The position numbers and the translations under genes were made by a program. The notes under the pieces were generated by a model. That model did no database searches. It had not been told where the DNA came from and was given only the letters and a program-made list of their open reading frames with translations. Positions 23,883-35,946 of a stretch of 64,000 nt of DNA are shown one piece after another; positions within the stretch are counted from its first letter, which is position 1, and the number at the start of each line of letters is the position of its first letter. This stretch comes from Hippasteria phrygiana (taxonomy: Eukaryota > Echinodermata > Asteroidea > Valvatida > Goniasteridae), in NCBI GenBank assembly GCA_037893225.1, contig JAZGUH010000373.1, positions 124,001 through 188,000 of the forward strand, read 5' to 3'.

Positions 23883-26202
23883 CCAGGGAATTTGACATGC
23901 ATGGAGCAATAAATAGAAGGTAATATGCACACAGATGTTGGCCGGAAAGAAAATAAACATTGCGAGGTTTGAATTTTCTCCACAAGTGTTAACTCTAAGA
24001 AGCCGCCGATAATTGCAACATGTAGCGCCAGATCTAAGCTATCCATACATGTCAAAATTACTGAATTTGGTTGATATTTCATGCAATTATGAATGAGTAA
24101 AGCAAGTCCATACCCCAGGGAATTTGACATGCATGGAGCAATAAATAGACGGTAACATGTACACAGATGTTGGCCGGAAAGAAAATAAACATTGCGAGGT
24201 TTGAATTTTCTCCACAAGTTTTAACTCTAAGAAGCCGCCGATAATTGCAACATGTAGCGCCAGATCTAAGCTATCCATACATGTCAAAATTACTGAATTT
24301 GGTTGATATTTCATGCAATTATGAATGAGTAAAGCAAGTCCATACCCCAGGGAATTTGACATGCATGGAGCAATAAATAGACGGTAACATGTACACAGAT
24401 GTTGGCCGGAAAGAAAATAAACATTGCGAGGTTTGAATTTTCTCCACAAGTTTTAAATCAAGGAAGCCGCCGATGATTGCAACATGTAGCGCCAGATCTA
24501 AGCTATCCATACATGTCAAAATTACTGTATTTGGTTGATATTTCATGCAATTATGAATGAGTAGAGCAAGTCCATACCCCAGGGAATTTGACAGGCATGG
24601 AGCAATAAATAGAAGGTAATATGCACACAGATGTTGGCCGGAAAGAAAATAAACATTGCGAGGTTTGAATTTTCTCCACAAGTTTTAACTCTAGGAAGCC
24701 GCCGATGATTGCAACATGTAGCGCCAGATCTAAGCTATCCATACATGTCAAAATTACTGCATTTGGTTGATATTTCATGCAATTATGAATGAGTAAAGCA
24801 AGTCCATACCCCAGGGAATTTGACATGCATGGAGCAATAAATAGACGGTAACATGTACACAGATGTTGGCCGGAAAGAAAATAAACATTGCGAGGTTTGA
24901 ATTTTCTCCACAAGTTTTAAATCAAGGAAGCCGCCGATGATTGCAACATGTAGCGCCAGATCTAAGCTATCCATACATGTCAAAATTACTGTATTTGGTT
25001 GATATTTCATGCAATTATGAATGAGTAGAGCAAGTCCATACCCCAGGGAATTTGACAGGCATGGAGCAATAAATAGAAGGTAATATGCACACAGATGTTG
25101 GCCGGAAAGAAAATAAACATTGCGAGGTTTGAATTTTCTCCACAAGTTTTAACTCTAAGAAGCCGCCGATAATTGCAACATGTAGCGCCAGATCTAAGCT
25201 ATCCATACATGTCAAAATTACTGAATTTGGTTGATATTTCATGCAATTATGAATGAGTAAAGCAAGTCCATACCCCAGGGAATTTGACATGCATGGAGCA
25301 ATAAATAGACGGTAACATGTACACAGATGTTGGCCGGAAAGAAAATAAACATTGCGAGGTTTGAATTTTCTCCACAAGTTTTAAATCAAGGAAGCCGCCG
25401 ATGATTGCAACATGTAGCGCCAGATCTAAGCTATCCATACATGTCAAAATTACTGTATTTGGTTGATATTTCATGCAATTATGAATGAGTAGAGCAAGTC
25501 CATACCCCAGGGAATTTGACAGGCATGGAGCAATAAATAGAAGGTAATATGCACACAGATGTTGGCCGGAAAGAAAATAAACATTGCGAGGTTTGAATTT
25601 TCTCCACAAGTTTTAACTCTAGGAAGCCGCCGATGATTGCAACATGTAGCGCCAGATCTAAGCTATCCATACATGTCAAAATTACTGCATTTGGTTGATA
25701 TTTCATGCAATTATGAATGAGTAAAGCAAGTCCATACCCCAGGGAATTTGACATGCATGGAGCAATAAATAGACGGTAACATGTACACAGATGTTGGCCG
25801 GAAAGAAAATAAACATTGCGAGGTTTGAATTTTCTCCACAAGTTTTAAATCAAGGAAGCCGCCGATGATTGCAACATGTAGCGCCAGATCTAAGCTATCC
25901 ATACATGTCAAAATTACTGTATTTGGTTGATATTTCATGCAATTATGAATGAGTAGAGCAAGTCCATACCCCAGGGAATTTGACAGGCATGGAGCAATAA
26001 ATAGAAGGTAATATGCACACAGATGTTGGCCGGAAAGAAAATAAACATTGCGAGGTTTGAATTTTCTCCACAAGTTTTAACTCTAGGAAGCCGCCGATGA
26101 TTGCAACATGTAGCGCCAGATCTAAGCTATCCATACATGTCAAAATTACTGCATTTGGTTGATATTTCATGCAATTATGAATGAGTAAAGCAAGTCCATA
26201 CC
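23883..26202 (+). repeat. HOR block D, copy 2 (10-mer, 2320 bp)
   Basis: It repeats copy 1 in order and SNP content, with aaatcaagg monomers at 24347, 24811, 25275 and 25739 and the odd beta monomer at 25043. I found no difference from copy 1 over 2320 bp, which points to a very recent event or an assembly duplication. Confidence 0.93.
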
Positions 26203-26666
26203 CCAGGGAATTTGACATGCATGGAGCAATAAATAGAAGGTAATATGCACACAGATGTTGGCCGGAAAGAAAATAAACATTGCGAGGTTTGAATTTTCTC
26301 CACAAGTGTTAACTCTAAGAAGCCGCCGATAATTGCAACATGTAGCGCCAGATCTAAGCTATCCATACATGTCAAAATTACTGAATTTGGTTGATATTTC
26401 ATGCAATTATGAATGAGTAAAGCAAGTCCATACCCCAGGGAATTTGACACGCATGGAGCAATAAATAGACGGTAACATGTACACAGATGTTGGCCGGAAA
26501 GAAAATAAACATTGCGAGGTTTGAATTTTCTCCACAAGTTTTAACTCTAAGAAGCCGCCGATAATTGCAACATGTAGCGCCAGATCTAAGCTATCCATAC
26601 ATGTCAAAATTACTGAATTTGGTTGATATTTCATGCAATTATAAATGAGTAAAGCAAGTCCATACC
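26203..26666 (+). repeat. Start of a third block D copy (two monomers)
   Basis: The monomers at 26203 and 26435 match the first two of block D. The second has a private T16C (gacacgcat) and ends with the G209A tail (ttataaatg), after which the anchor cassette of block E follows. The D register is broken within or just after the 26435 monomer. Confidence 0.8.
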
Positions 26667-28058
26667 CCAGGGAATTTGACATGCATGGAGCAATAAATAG
26701 ACGGTAACATGTACACAGATGTTGGCCGGAAAGAAAATAAACATTGCGAGGTTTGAATTTTCTCCACAAGTTTTAACTCTAGGAAGCCGCCGATGATTGC
26801 AACATGTAGCGACAGATCTAAGCTATCCATACATGTCAAAATTACTGTATTTGGTTGATATTTCATGCAATTATGAATGAGTAGAGCAAGTCCATACCCC
26901 AGGGAATTTGACAGGCATGGAGCAATAAATAGAAGGTAATATGCACACAGATGTTGGCCGGAAAGAAAATACACATTGCGAGGTTTGAATTTTCTCCACA
27001 AGTGTTAACTCTAAGAAGCCGCCGATAATTGCAACATGTAGCGCCAGATCTAAGCTATGCATACATGTCAAAATTACTGAATTTGGTTGATATTTCATGC
27101 AATTATGAATGAGTAAAGCAAGTCCATACCCCAGGGAATTTGACATGCATGGAGCAATAAATAGACGGTAACATGTACACAGATGTTGGCCGGAAAGAAA
27201 ATAAACATTGCGAGGTTTGAATTTTCTCCACAAGTGTTAACTCTAAGAAGCCGCCGATAATTGCAACATGTAGCGCCAGATCTAAGCTATCCATACATGT
27301 CAAAATTACTGAATTTGGTTGATATTTCATGCAATTATGAATGAGTAAAGCAAGTCCATACCCCAGGGAATTTGACATGCATGGAGCAATAAATAGACGG
27401 TAACATGTACACAGATGTTGGCCGGAAAGAAAATAAACATTGCGAGGTTTGAATTTTCTCCACAAGTTTTAACTCTAGGAAGCCGCCGATGATTGCAACA
27501 TGTAGCGCCAGATCTAAGCTATCCATACATGTCAAAATTACTGAATTTGGTTGATATTTCATGCAATTATGAATGAGTAAAGCAAGTCCATACCCCAGGG
27601 AATTTGACAGGCATGGAGCAATACATAAAAGGTAATCTGCACACAGATGGTGGCCGGAAAGAAAATAAACATTGCGAGGTATGAATTTTCTCCACAAGTT
27701 TTAACTCTAGGAAGCCGCCGATGATTGCAACATGTAGCGCCAGATCTAAGCTATCCATACATGTCAAAATTACTGCATTTGGTTGATATTTCATGCAATT
27801 ATGAATGAGTAAAGCAAGTCCATACCCCAGGGAATTTGACATGCATGGAGCAATAAATAGACGGTAACATGTACACAGATGTTGGCCGGAAAGAAAATAA
27901 ACATTGCGAGGTTTGAATTTTCTCCACAAGTTTTAACTCTAAGAAGCCGCCGATAATTGCAACATGTAGCGCCAGATCTAAGCTATCCATACATGTCAAA
28001 ATTACTGAATTTGGTTGATATTTCATGCAATTATGAATGAGTAAATCAAGTCCATACC
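26667..28058 (+). repeat. HOR block E, copy 1 (6-mer, 1392 bp)
   Basis: Order: anchor monomers 1 and 2 (26667, 26899), alpha-G106 (27131), alpha-T106/G116 (27363), gamma-prime (27595) with the private gaggtatg, then alpha-T106 (27827). The 27827 monomer tail has gtaaatcaag instead of gtaaagcaag. The first five monomers recur at 28059. Confidence 0.9.
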
Positions 28059-29450
28059 CCAGGGAATTTGACATGCATGGAGCAATAAATAGACGGTAAC
28101 ATGTACACAGATGTTGGCCGGAAAGAAAATAAACATTGCGAGGTTTGAATTTTCTCCACAAGTTTTAACTCTAGGAAGCCGCCGATGATTGCAACATGTA
28201 GCGACAGATCTAAGCTATCCATACATGTCAAAATTACTGTATTTGGTTGATATTTCATGCAATTATGAATGAGTAGAGCAAGTCCATACCCCAGGGAATT
28301 TGACAGGCATGGAGCAATAAATAGAAGGTAATATGCACACAGATGTTGGCCGGAAAGAAAATACACATTGCGAGGTTTGAATTTTCTCCACAAGTGTTAA
28401 CTCTAAGAAGCCGCCGATAATTGCAACATGTAGCGCCAGATCTAAGCTATGCATACATGTCAAAATTACTGAATTTGGTTGATATTTCATGCAATTATGA
28501 ATGAGTAAAGCAAGTCCATACCCCAGGGAATTTGACATGCATGGAGCAATAAATAGACGGTAACATGTACACAGATGTTGGCCGGAAAGAAAATAAACAT
28601 TGCGAGGTTTGAATTTTCTCCACAAGTGTTAACTCTAAGAAGCCGCCGATAATTGCAACATGTAGCGCCAGATCTAAGCTATCCATACATGTCAAAATTA
28701 CTGAATTTGGTTGATATTTCATGCAATTATGAATGAGTAAAGCAAGTCCATACCCCAGGGAATTTGACATGCATGGAGCAATAAATAGACGGTAACATGT
28801 ACACAGATGTTGGCCGGAAAGAAAATAAACATTGCGAGGTTTGAATTTTCTCCACAAGTTTTAACTCTAGGAAGCCGCCGATGATTGCAACATGTAGCGC
28901 CAGATCTAAGCTATCCATACATGTCAAAATTACTGAATTTGGTTGATATTTCATGCAATTATGAATGAGTAAAGCAAGTCCATACCCCAGGGAATTTGAC
29001 ATGCATGGAGCAATACATAAAAGGTAATCTGCACACAGATGGTGGCCGGAAAGAAAATAAACATTGCGAGGTATGAATTTTCTCCACAAGTTTTAACTCT
29101 AGGAAGCCGCCGATGATTGCAACATGTAGCGCCAGATCTAAGCTATCCATACATGTCAAAATTACTGCATTTGGTTGATATTTCATGCAATTATGAATGA
29201 GTAAAGCAAGTCCATACCCCAGGGAATTTGACATGCATGGAGCAATAAATAGACGGTAACATGTACACAGATGTTGGCCGGAAAGAAAATAAACATTGCG
29301 AGGTTTGAATTTTCTCCACAAGTGTTAACTCTAAGAAGCCGCCGATAATTGCAACATGTAGCGCCAGATCTAAGCTATCCATACATGTCAAAATTACTGA
29401 ATTCGGTTGATATTTCATGCAATTATGAATGAGTAAAGCAAGTCCATACC
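28059..29450 (+). repeat. HOR block E, copy 2 (6-mer, 1392 bp)
   Basis: It matches copy 1 for five monomers, including gaggtatg near 29072. The gamma-prime monomer (28987) has T16 where copy 1 has G16. The sixth monomer (29219) differs: it has G106 and the T186C change that makes GAATTC. Confidence 0.9.
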
Positions 29451-31538
29451 CCAGGGAATTTGACATGCATGGAGCAATAAATAGACGGTAACATGTACAC
29501 AGATGTTGGCCGGAAAGAAAATAAACATTGCGAGGTTTGAATTTTCTCCACAAGTGTTAACTCTAAGAAGCCGCCGATAATTGCAACATGTAGCGCCAGA
29601 TCTAAGCTATCCATACATGTCAAAATTACTGAATTTGGTTGATATTTCATGCAATTATGAATGAGTAAAGCAAGTCCATACCCCAGGGAATTTGACAGGC
29701 ATGGAGCAATAAATAGAAGGTAATATGCACACAGATGTTGGCCGGAAAGAAAATAAACATTGCGAGGTTTGAATTTTCTCCACAAGTTTTAACTCTAAGA
29801 AGCCGCCGATAATTGCAACATGTAGCGCCAGATCTAAGCTATCCATACATGTCAAAATTACTGAATTTGGTTGATATTTCATGCAATTATGAATGAGTAA
29901 AGCAAGTCCATACCCCAGGGAATTTGACAGGCATGGAGCAATAAATAGAAGGTAATATGCACACAGATGTTGGCCGGAAAGAAAATAAACATTGCGAGGT
30001 TTGAATTTTCTCCACAAGTTTTAACTCTAAGAAGCCGCCGATAATTGCAACATGTAGCGCCAGATCTAAGCTATCCATACATGTCAAAATTACTGAATTT
30101 GGTTGATATTTCATGCAATTATGAATGAGTAAAGCAAGTCCATACCCCAGGGAATTTGACAGGCATGGAGCAATAAATAGAAGGTAATCTGCACACAGAT
30201 GGTGGCCGGGAAGAAAATAAACATTGCGAGGTTTGAATTTTCTCCACAAGTGTTAACTCTAAGAAGCCGCCGATAATTGCAACATGTAGCGCCAGATCTA
30301 AGCTATCCATACATGTCAAAATTACTGAATTTGGTTGATATTTCATGCAATTATGAATGAGTAAAGCAAGTCCATACCCCAGGGAATTTGACATGCATGG
30401 AGCAATAAATAGACGGTAACATGTACACAGATGTTGGCCGGAAAGAAAATAAACATTGCGAGGTTTGAATTTTCTCCACAAGTGTTAACTCTAAGAAGCC
30501 GCCGATAATTGCAACATGTAGCGCCAGATCTAAGCTATCCATACATGTCAAAATTACTGAATTTGGTTGATATTTCATGCAATTATGAATGAGTAAAGCA
30601 AGTCCATACCCCAGGGAATTTGACAGGCATGGAGCAATAAATAGAAGGTAATATGCACACAGATGTTGGCCGGAAAGAAAATAAACATTGCGAGGTTTGA
30701 ATTTTCTCCACAAGTTTTAACTCTAGGAAGCCGCCGATGATTGCAACATGTAGCGCCAGATCTAAGCTATCCATACATGTCAAAATTACTGAATTTGGTT
30801 GATATTTCATGCAATTATGAATGAGTAAAGCAAGTCCATACCCCAGGGAATTTGACATGCATGGAGCAATAAATAGACGGTAACATGTACACAGATGTTG
30901 GCCGGAAAGAAAATAAACATTGCGAGGTTTGAATTTTCTCCACAAGTGTTAACTCTAAGAAGCCGCCGATAATTGCAACATGTAGCGCCAGATCTAAGCT
31001 ATCCATACATGTCAAAATTACTGAATTTGGTTGATATTTCATGCAATTATGAATGAGTAAAGCAAGTCCATACCCCAGGGAATTTGACAGGCATGGAGCA
31101 ATAAATAGAAGGTAATATGCACACAGATGTTGGCCGGAAAGAAAATAAACATTGCGAGGTTTGAATTTTCTCCACAAGTTTTAACTCTAGGAAGCCGCCG
31201 ATGATTGCAACATGTAGCGCCAGATCTAAGCTATCCATACATGTCAAAATTACTGAATTTGGTTGATATTTCATGCAATTATGAATGAGTAAAGCAAGTC
31301 CATACCCCAGGGAATTTGACATGCATGGAGCAATAAATAGACGGTAACATGTACACAGATGTTGGCCGGAAAGAAAATAAACATTGCGAGGTTTGAATTT
31401 TCTCCACAAGTTTTAACTCTAAGAAGCCGCCGATAATTGCAACATGTAGCGCCAGATCTAAGCTATCCATACATGTCAAAATTACTGAATTTGGTTGATA
31501 TTTCATGCAATTATAAATGAGTAAAGCAAGTCCATACC
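29451..31538 (+). repeat. HOR block F, copy 1 (9-mer, 2088 bp)
   Basis: Alpha, two tandem beta-T106 monomers (29683, 29915), a beta/gamma mixed monomer (30147: agaagg front with tct, ggtgg and cgggaag), alpha (30379), beta-T106/G116 (30611), then a second alpha plus beta pair (30843, 31075) that duplicates 30379-30842 at 464 bp, and alpha-T106 (31307). The first six monomers recur at 31539. Confidence 0.88.
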
Positions 31539-32930
31539 CCAGGGAATTTGACATGCATGGAGCAATAAATAGACGGTAACATGTACACAGATGTTGGCCG
31601 GAAAGAAAATAAACATTGCGAGGTTTGAATTTTCTCCACAAGTGTTAACTCTAAGAAGCCGCCGATAATTGCAACATGTAGCGCCAGATCTAAGCTATCC
31701 ATACATGTCAAAATTACTGAATTTGGTTGATATTTCATGCAATTATGAATGAGTAAAGCAAGTCCATACCCCAGGGAATTTGACAGGCATGGAGCAATAA
31801 ATAGAAGGTAATATGCACACAGATGTTGGCCGGAAAGAAAATAAACATTGCGAGGTTTGAATTTTCTCCACAAGTTTTAACTCTAAGAAGCCGCCGATAA
31901 TTGCAACATGTAGCGCCAGATCTAAGCTATCCATACATGTCAAAATTACTGAATTTGGTTGATATTTCATGCAATTATGAATGAGTAAAGCAAGTCCATA
32001 CCCCAGGGAATTTGACAGGCATGGAGCAATAAATAGAAGGTAATATGCACACAGATGTTGGCCGGAAAGAAAATAAACATTGCGAGGTTTGAATTTTCTC
32101 CACAAGTTTTAACTCTAAGAAGCCGCCGATAATTGCAACATGTAGCGCCAGATCTAAGCTATCCATACATGTCAAAATTACTGAATTTGGTTGATATTTC
32201 ATGCAATTATGAATGAGTAAAGCAAGTCCATACCCCAGGGAATTTGACAGGCATGGAGCAATAAATAGAAGGTAATCTGCACACAGATGGTGGCCGGGAA
32301 GAAAATAAACATTGCGAGGTTTGAATTTTCTCCACAAGTGTTAACTCTAAGAAGCCGCCGATAATTGCAACATGTAGCGCCAGATCTAAGCTATCCATAC
32401 ATGTCAAAATTACTGAATTTGGTTGATATTTCATGCAATTATGAATGAGTAAAGCAAGTCCATACCCCAGGGAATTTGACATGCATGGAGCAATAAATAG
32501 ACGGTAACATGTACACAGATGTTGGCCGGAAAGAAAATAAACATTGCGAGGTTTGAATTTTCTCCACAAGTGTTAACTCTAAGAAGCCGCCGATAATTGC
32601 AACATGTAGCGCCAGATCTAAGCTATCCATACATGTCAAAATTACTGAATTTGGTTGATATTTCATGCAATTATGAATGAGTAAAGCAAGTCCATACCCC
32701 AGGGAATTTGACAGGCATGGAGCAATAAATAGAAGGTAATATGCACACAGATGTTGGCCGGAAAGAAAATAAACATTGCGAGGTTTGAATTTTCTCCACA
32801 AGTTTTAACTCTAGGAAGCCGCCGATGATTGCAACATGTAGCGCCAGATCTAAGCTATCCATACATGTCAAAATTACTGAATTTGGTTGATATTTCATGC
32901 AATTATGAATGAGTAAAGCAAGTCCATACC
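31539..32930 (+). repeat. HOR block F, copy 2 (six monomers)
   Basis: Six monomers match 29451-30842 at a spacing of 2088 bp, including the tandem beta pair (31771, 32003) and the beta/gamma mixed monomer (32235). The extra alpha plus beta pair of copy 1 is absent. The next monomer (32931) begins block G. Confidence 0.88.
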
Positions 32931-35900
32931 CCAGGGAATTTGACATGCATGGAGCAATAAATAGACGGTAACATGTACACAGATGTTGGCCGGAAAGAAA
33001 ATAAACATTGCGAGGTTTGAATTTTCTCCACAAGTTTTAACTCTAAGAAGCCGCCGATAATTGCAACATGTAGCGCCAGATCTAAGCTATCCATACATGT
33101 CAAAATTACTGAATTTGGTTGATATTTCATGCAATTATAAATGAGTAAAGCAAGTCCATACCCCAGGGAATTTGACATGCATGGAGCAATAAATAGACGG
33201 TAACATGTACACAGATGTTGGCCGGAAAGAAAATAAACATTGCGAGGTTTGAATTTTCTCCACAAGTTTTAACTCTAGGAAGCCGCCGATGATTGCAACA
33301 TGTAGCGACAGATCTAAGCTATCCATACATGTCAAAATTACTGTATTTGGTTGATATTTCATGCAATTATGAATGAGTAGAGCAAGTCCATACCCCAGGG
33401 AATTTGACAGGCATGGAGCAATAAATAGAAGGTAATATGCACACAGATGTTGGCCGGAAAGAAAATACACATTGCGAGGTTTGAATTTTCTCCACAAGTG
33501 TTAACTCTAAGAAGCCGCCGATAATTGCAACATGTAGCGCCAGATCTAAGCTATGCATACATGTCAAAATTACTGAATTTGGTTGATATTTCATGCAATT
33601 ATGAATGAGTAAAGCAAGTCCATACCCCAGGGAATTTGACATGCATGGAGCAATAAATAGACGGTAACATGTACACAGATGTTGGCCGGAAAGAAAATAA
33701 ACATTGCGAGGTTTGAATTTTCTCCACAAGTGTTAACTCTAAGAAGCCGCCGATAATTGCAACATGTAGCGCCAGATCTAAGCTATCCATACATGTCAAA
33801 ATTACTGAATTTGGTTGATATTTCATGCAATTATGAATGAGTAAAGCAAGTCCATACCCCAGGGAATTTGACAGGCATGGAGCAATAAATAGAAGGTAAT
33901 ATGCACACAGATGTTGGCCGGAAAGAAAATAAACATTGCGAGGTTTGAATTTTCTCCACAAGTTTTAACTCTAGGAAGCCGCCGATGATTGCAACATGTA
34001 GCGCCAGATCTAAGCTATCCATACATGTCAAAATTACTGAATTTGGTTGATATTTCATGCAATTATGAATGAGTAAAGCAAGTCCATACCCCAGGGAATT
34101 TGACATGCATGGAGCAATAAATAGACGGTAACATGTACACAGATGTTGGCCGGAAAGAAAATAAACATTGCGAGGTTTGAATTTTCTCCACAAGTGTTAA
34201 CTCTAAGAAGCCGCCGATAATTGCAACATGTAGCGCCAGATCTAAGCTATCCATACATGTCAAAATTACTGAATTTGGTTGATATTTCATGCAATTATGA
34301 ATGAGTAAAGCAAGTCCATACCCCAGGGAATTTGACATGCATGGAGCAATAAATAGACGGTAACATGTACACAGATGTTGGCCGGAAAGAAAATAAACAT
34401 TGCGAGGTTTGAATTTTCTCCACAAGTTTTAACTCTAGGAAGCCGCCGATGATTGCAACATGTAGCGCCAGATCTAAGCTATCCATACATGTCAAAATTA
34501 CTGTATTTGGTTGATATTTCATGCAATTATGAATGAGTAGAGCAAGTCCATACCCCAGGGAATTTGACAGGCATGGAGCAATAAATAGAAGGTAATATGG
34601 ACACAGATGTTGGCCGGAAAGAAAATAAACATTGCGAGGTTTGAATTTTCTCCACAAGTTTTAACTCTAAGAAGCCGCCGATAATTGCAACATGTAGCGC
34701 CAGATCTAAGCTATCCATACATGTCAAAATTACTGAATTTGGTTGATATTTCATGCAATTATGAATGAGTAAAGCAAGTCCATACCCCAGGGAATTTGAC
34801 ATGCATGGAGCAATAAATAGACAGTAACATGTACACAGATGTTGGCCGGAAAGAAAATAAACATTGCGAGGTTTGAATTTTCTCCACAAGTGTTAACTCT
34901 AAGAAGCCGCCGATAATTGCAACATGTAGCGCCAGATCTAAGCTATCCATACATGTCAAAATTACTGAATTTGGTTGATATTTCATGCAATTATAAATGA
35001 GTAAAGCAAGTCCATACCCCAGGGAATTTGACATGCATGGAGCAATAAATAGACGGTAACATGTACACAGATGTTGGCCGGAAAGAAAATAAACATTGCG
35101 AGGTTTGAATTTTCTCCACAAGTTTTAACTCTAGGAAGCCGCCGATGATTGCAACATGTAGCGACAGATCTAAGCTATCCATACATGTCAAAATTACTGT
35201 ATTTGGTTGATATTTCATGCAATTATGAATGAGTAGAGCAAGTCCATACCCCAGGGAATTTGACAGGCATGGAGCAATAAATAGAAGGTAATATGCACAC
35301 AGATGTTGGCCGGAAAGAAAATACACATTGCGAGGTTTGAATTTTCTCCACAAGTGTTAACTCTAAGAAGCCGCCGATAATTGCAACATGTAGCGCCAGA
35401 TCTAAGCTATGCATACATGTCAAAATTACTGAATTTGGTTGATATTTCATGCAATTATGAATGAGTAAAGCAAGTCCATACCCCAGGGAATTTGACATGC
35501 ATGGAGCAATAAATAGACGGTAACATGTACACAGATGTTGGCCGGAAAGAAAATAAACATTGCGAGGTTTGAATTTTCTCCACAAGTGTTAACTCTAAGA
35601 AGCCGCCGATAATTGCAACATGTAGCGCCAGATCTAAGCTATCCATACATGTCAAAAGTACTGAATTTGGTTGATATTTCATGCAATTATGAATGAGTAA
35701 AGCAAGTCCATACCCCAGGGAATTTGACATGCATGGAGCAATAAATAGACGGTAACATGTACACAGATGTTGGCCGGAAAGAAAATAAACATTGCGAGGT
35801 TTGAATTTTCTCCACAAGTTTTAACTCTAAGAAGCCGCCGATGATTGCAACATGTAGCGCCAGATCTAAGCTATCCATACATGTCAAAATTACTGAATTT

Positions 35901-35946
35901 GGTTGATATTTCATGCAATTATGAATGAGTACAGCAAGTCCATACC
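32931..35946 (+). repeat. HOR block G, copy 1 (13-mer, 3016 bp)
   Basis: Thirteen monomers with two anchor cassettes (33163 and 35019). Private marks shared with copy 2 include tatggac in the beta monomer (34555), gacagtaac (34787), and T176G (35483). The last monomer (35715) has A116 with G129 and gtacagc, which copy 2 lacks. Confidence 0.92.
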
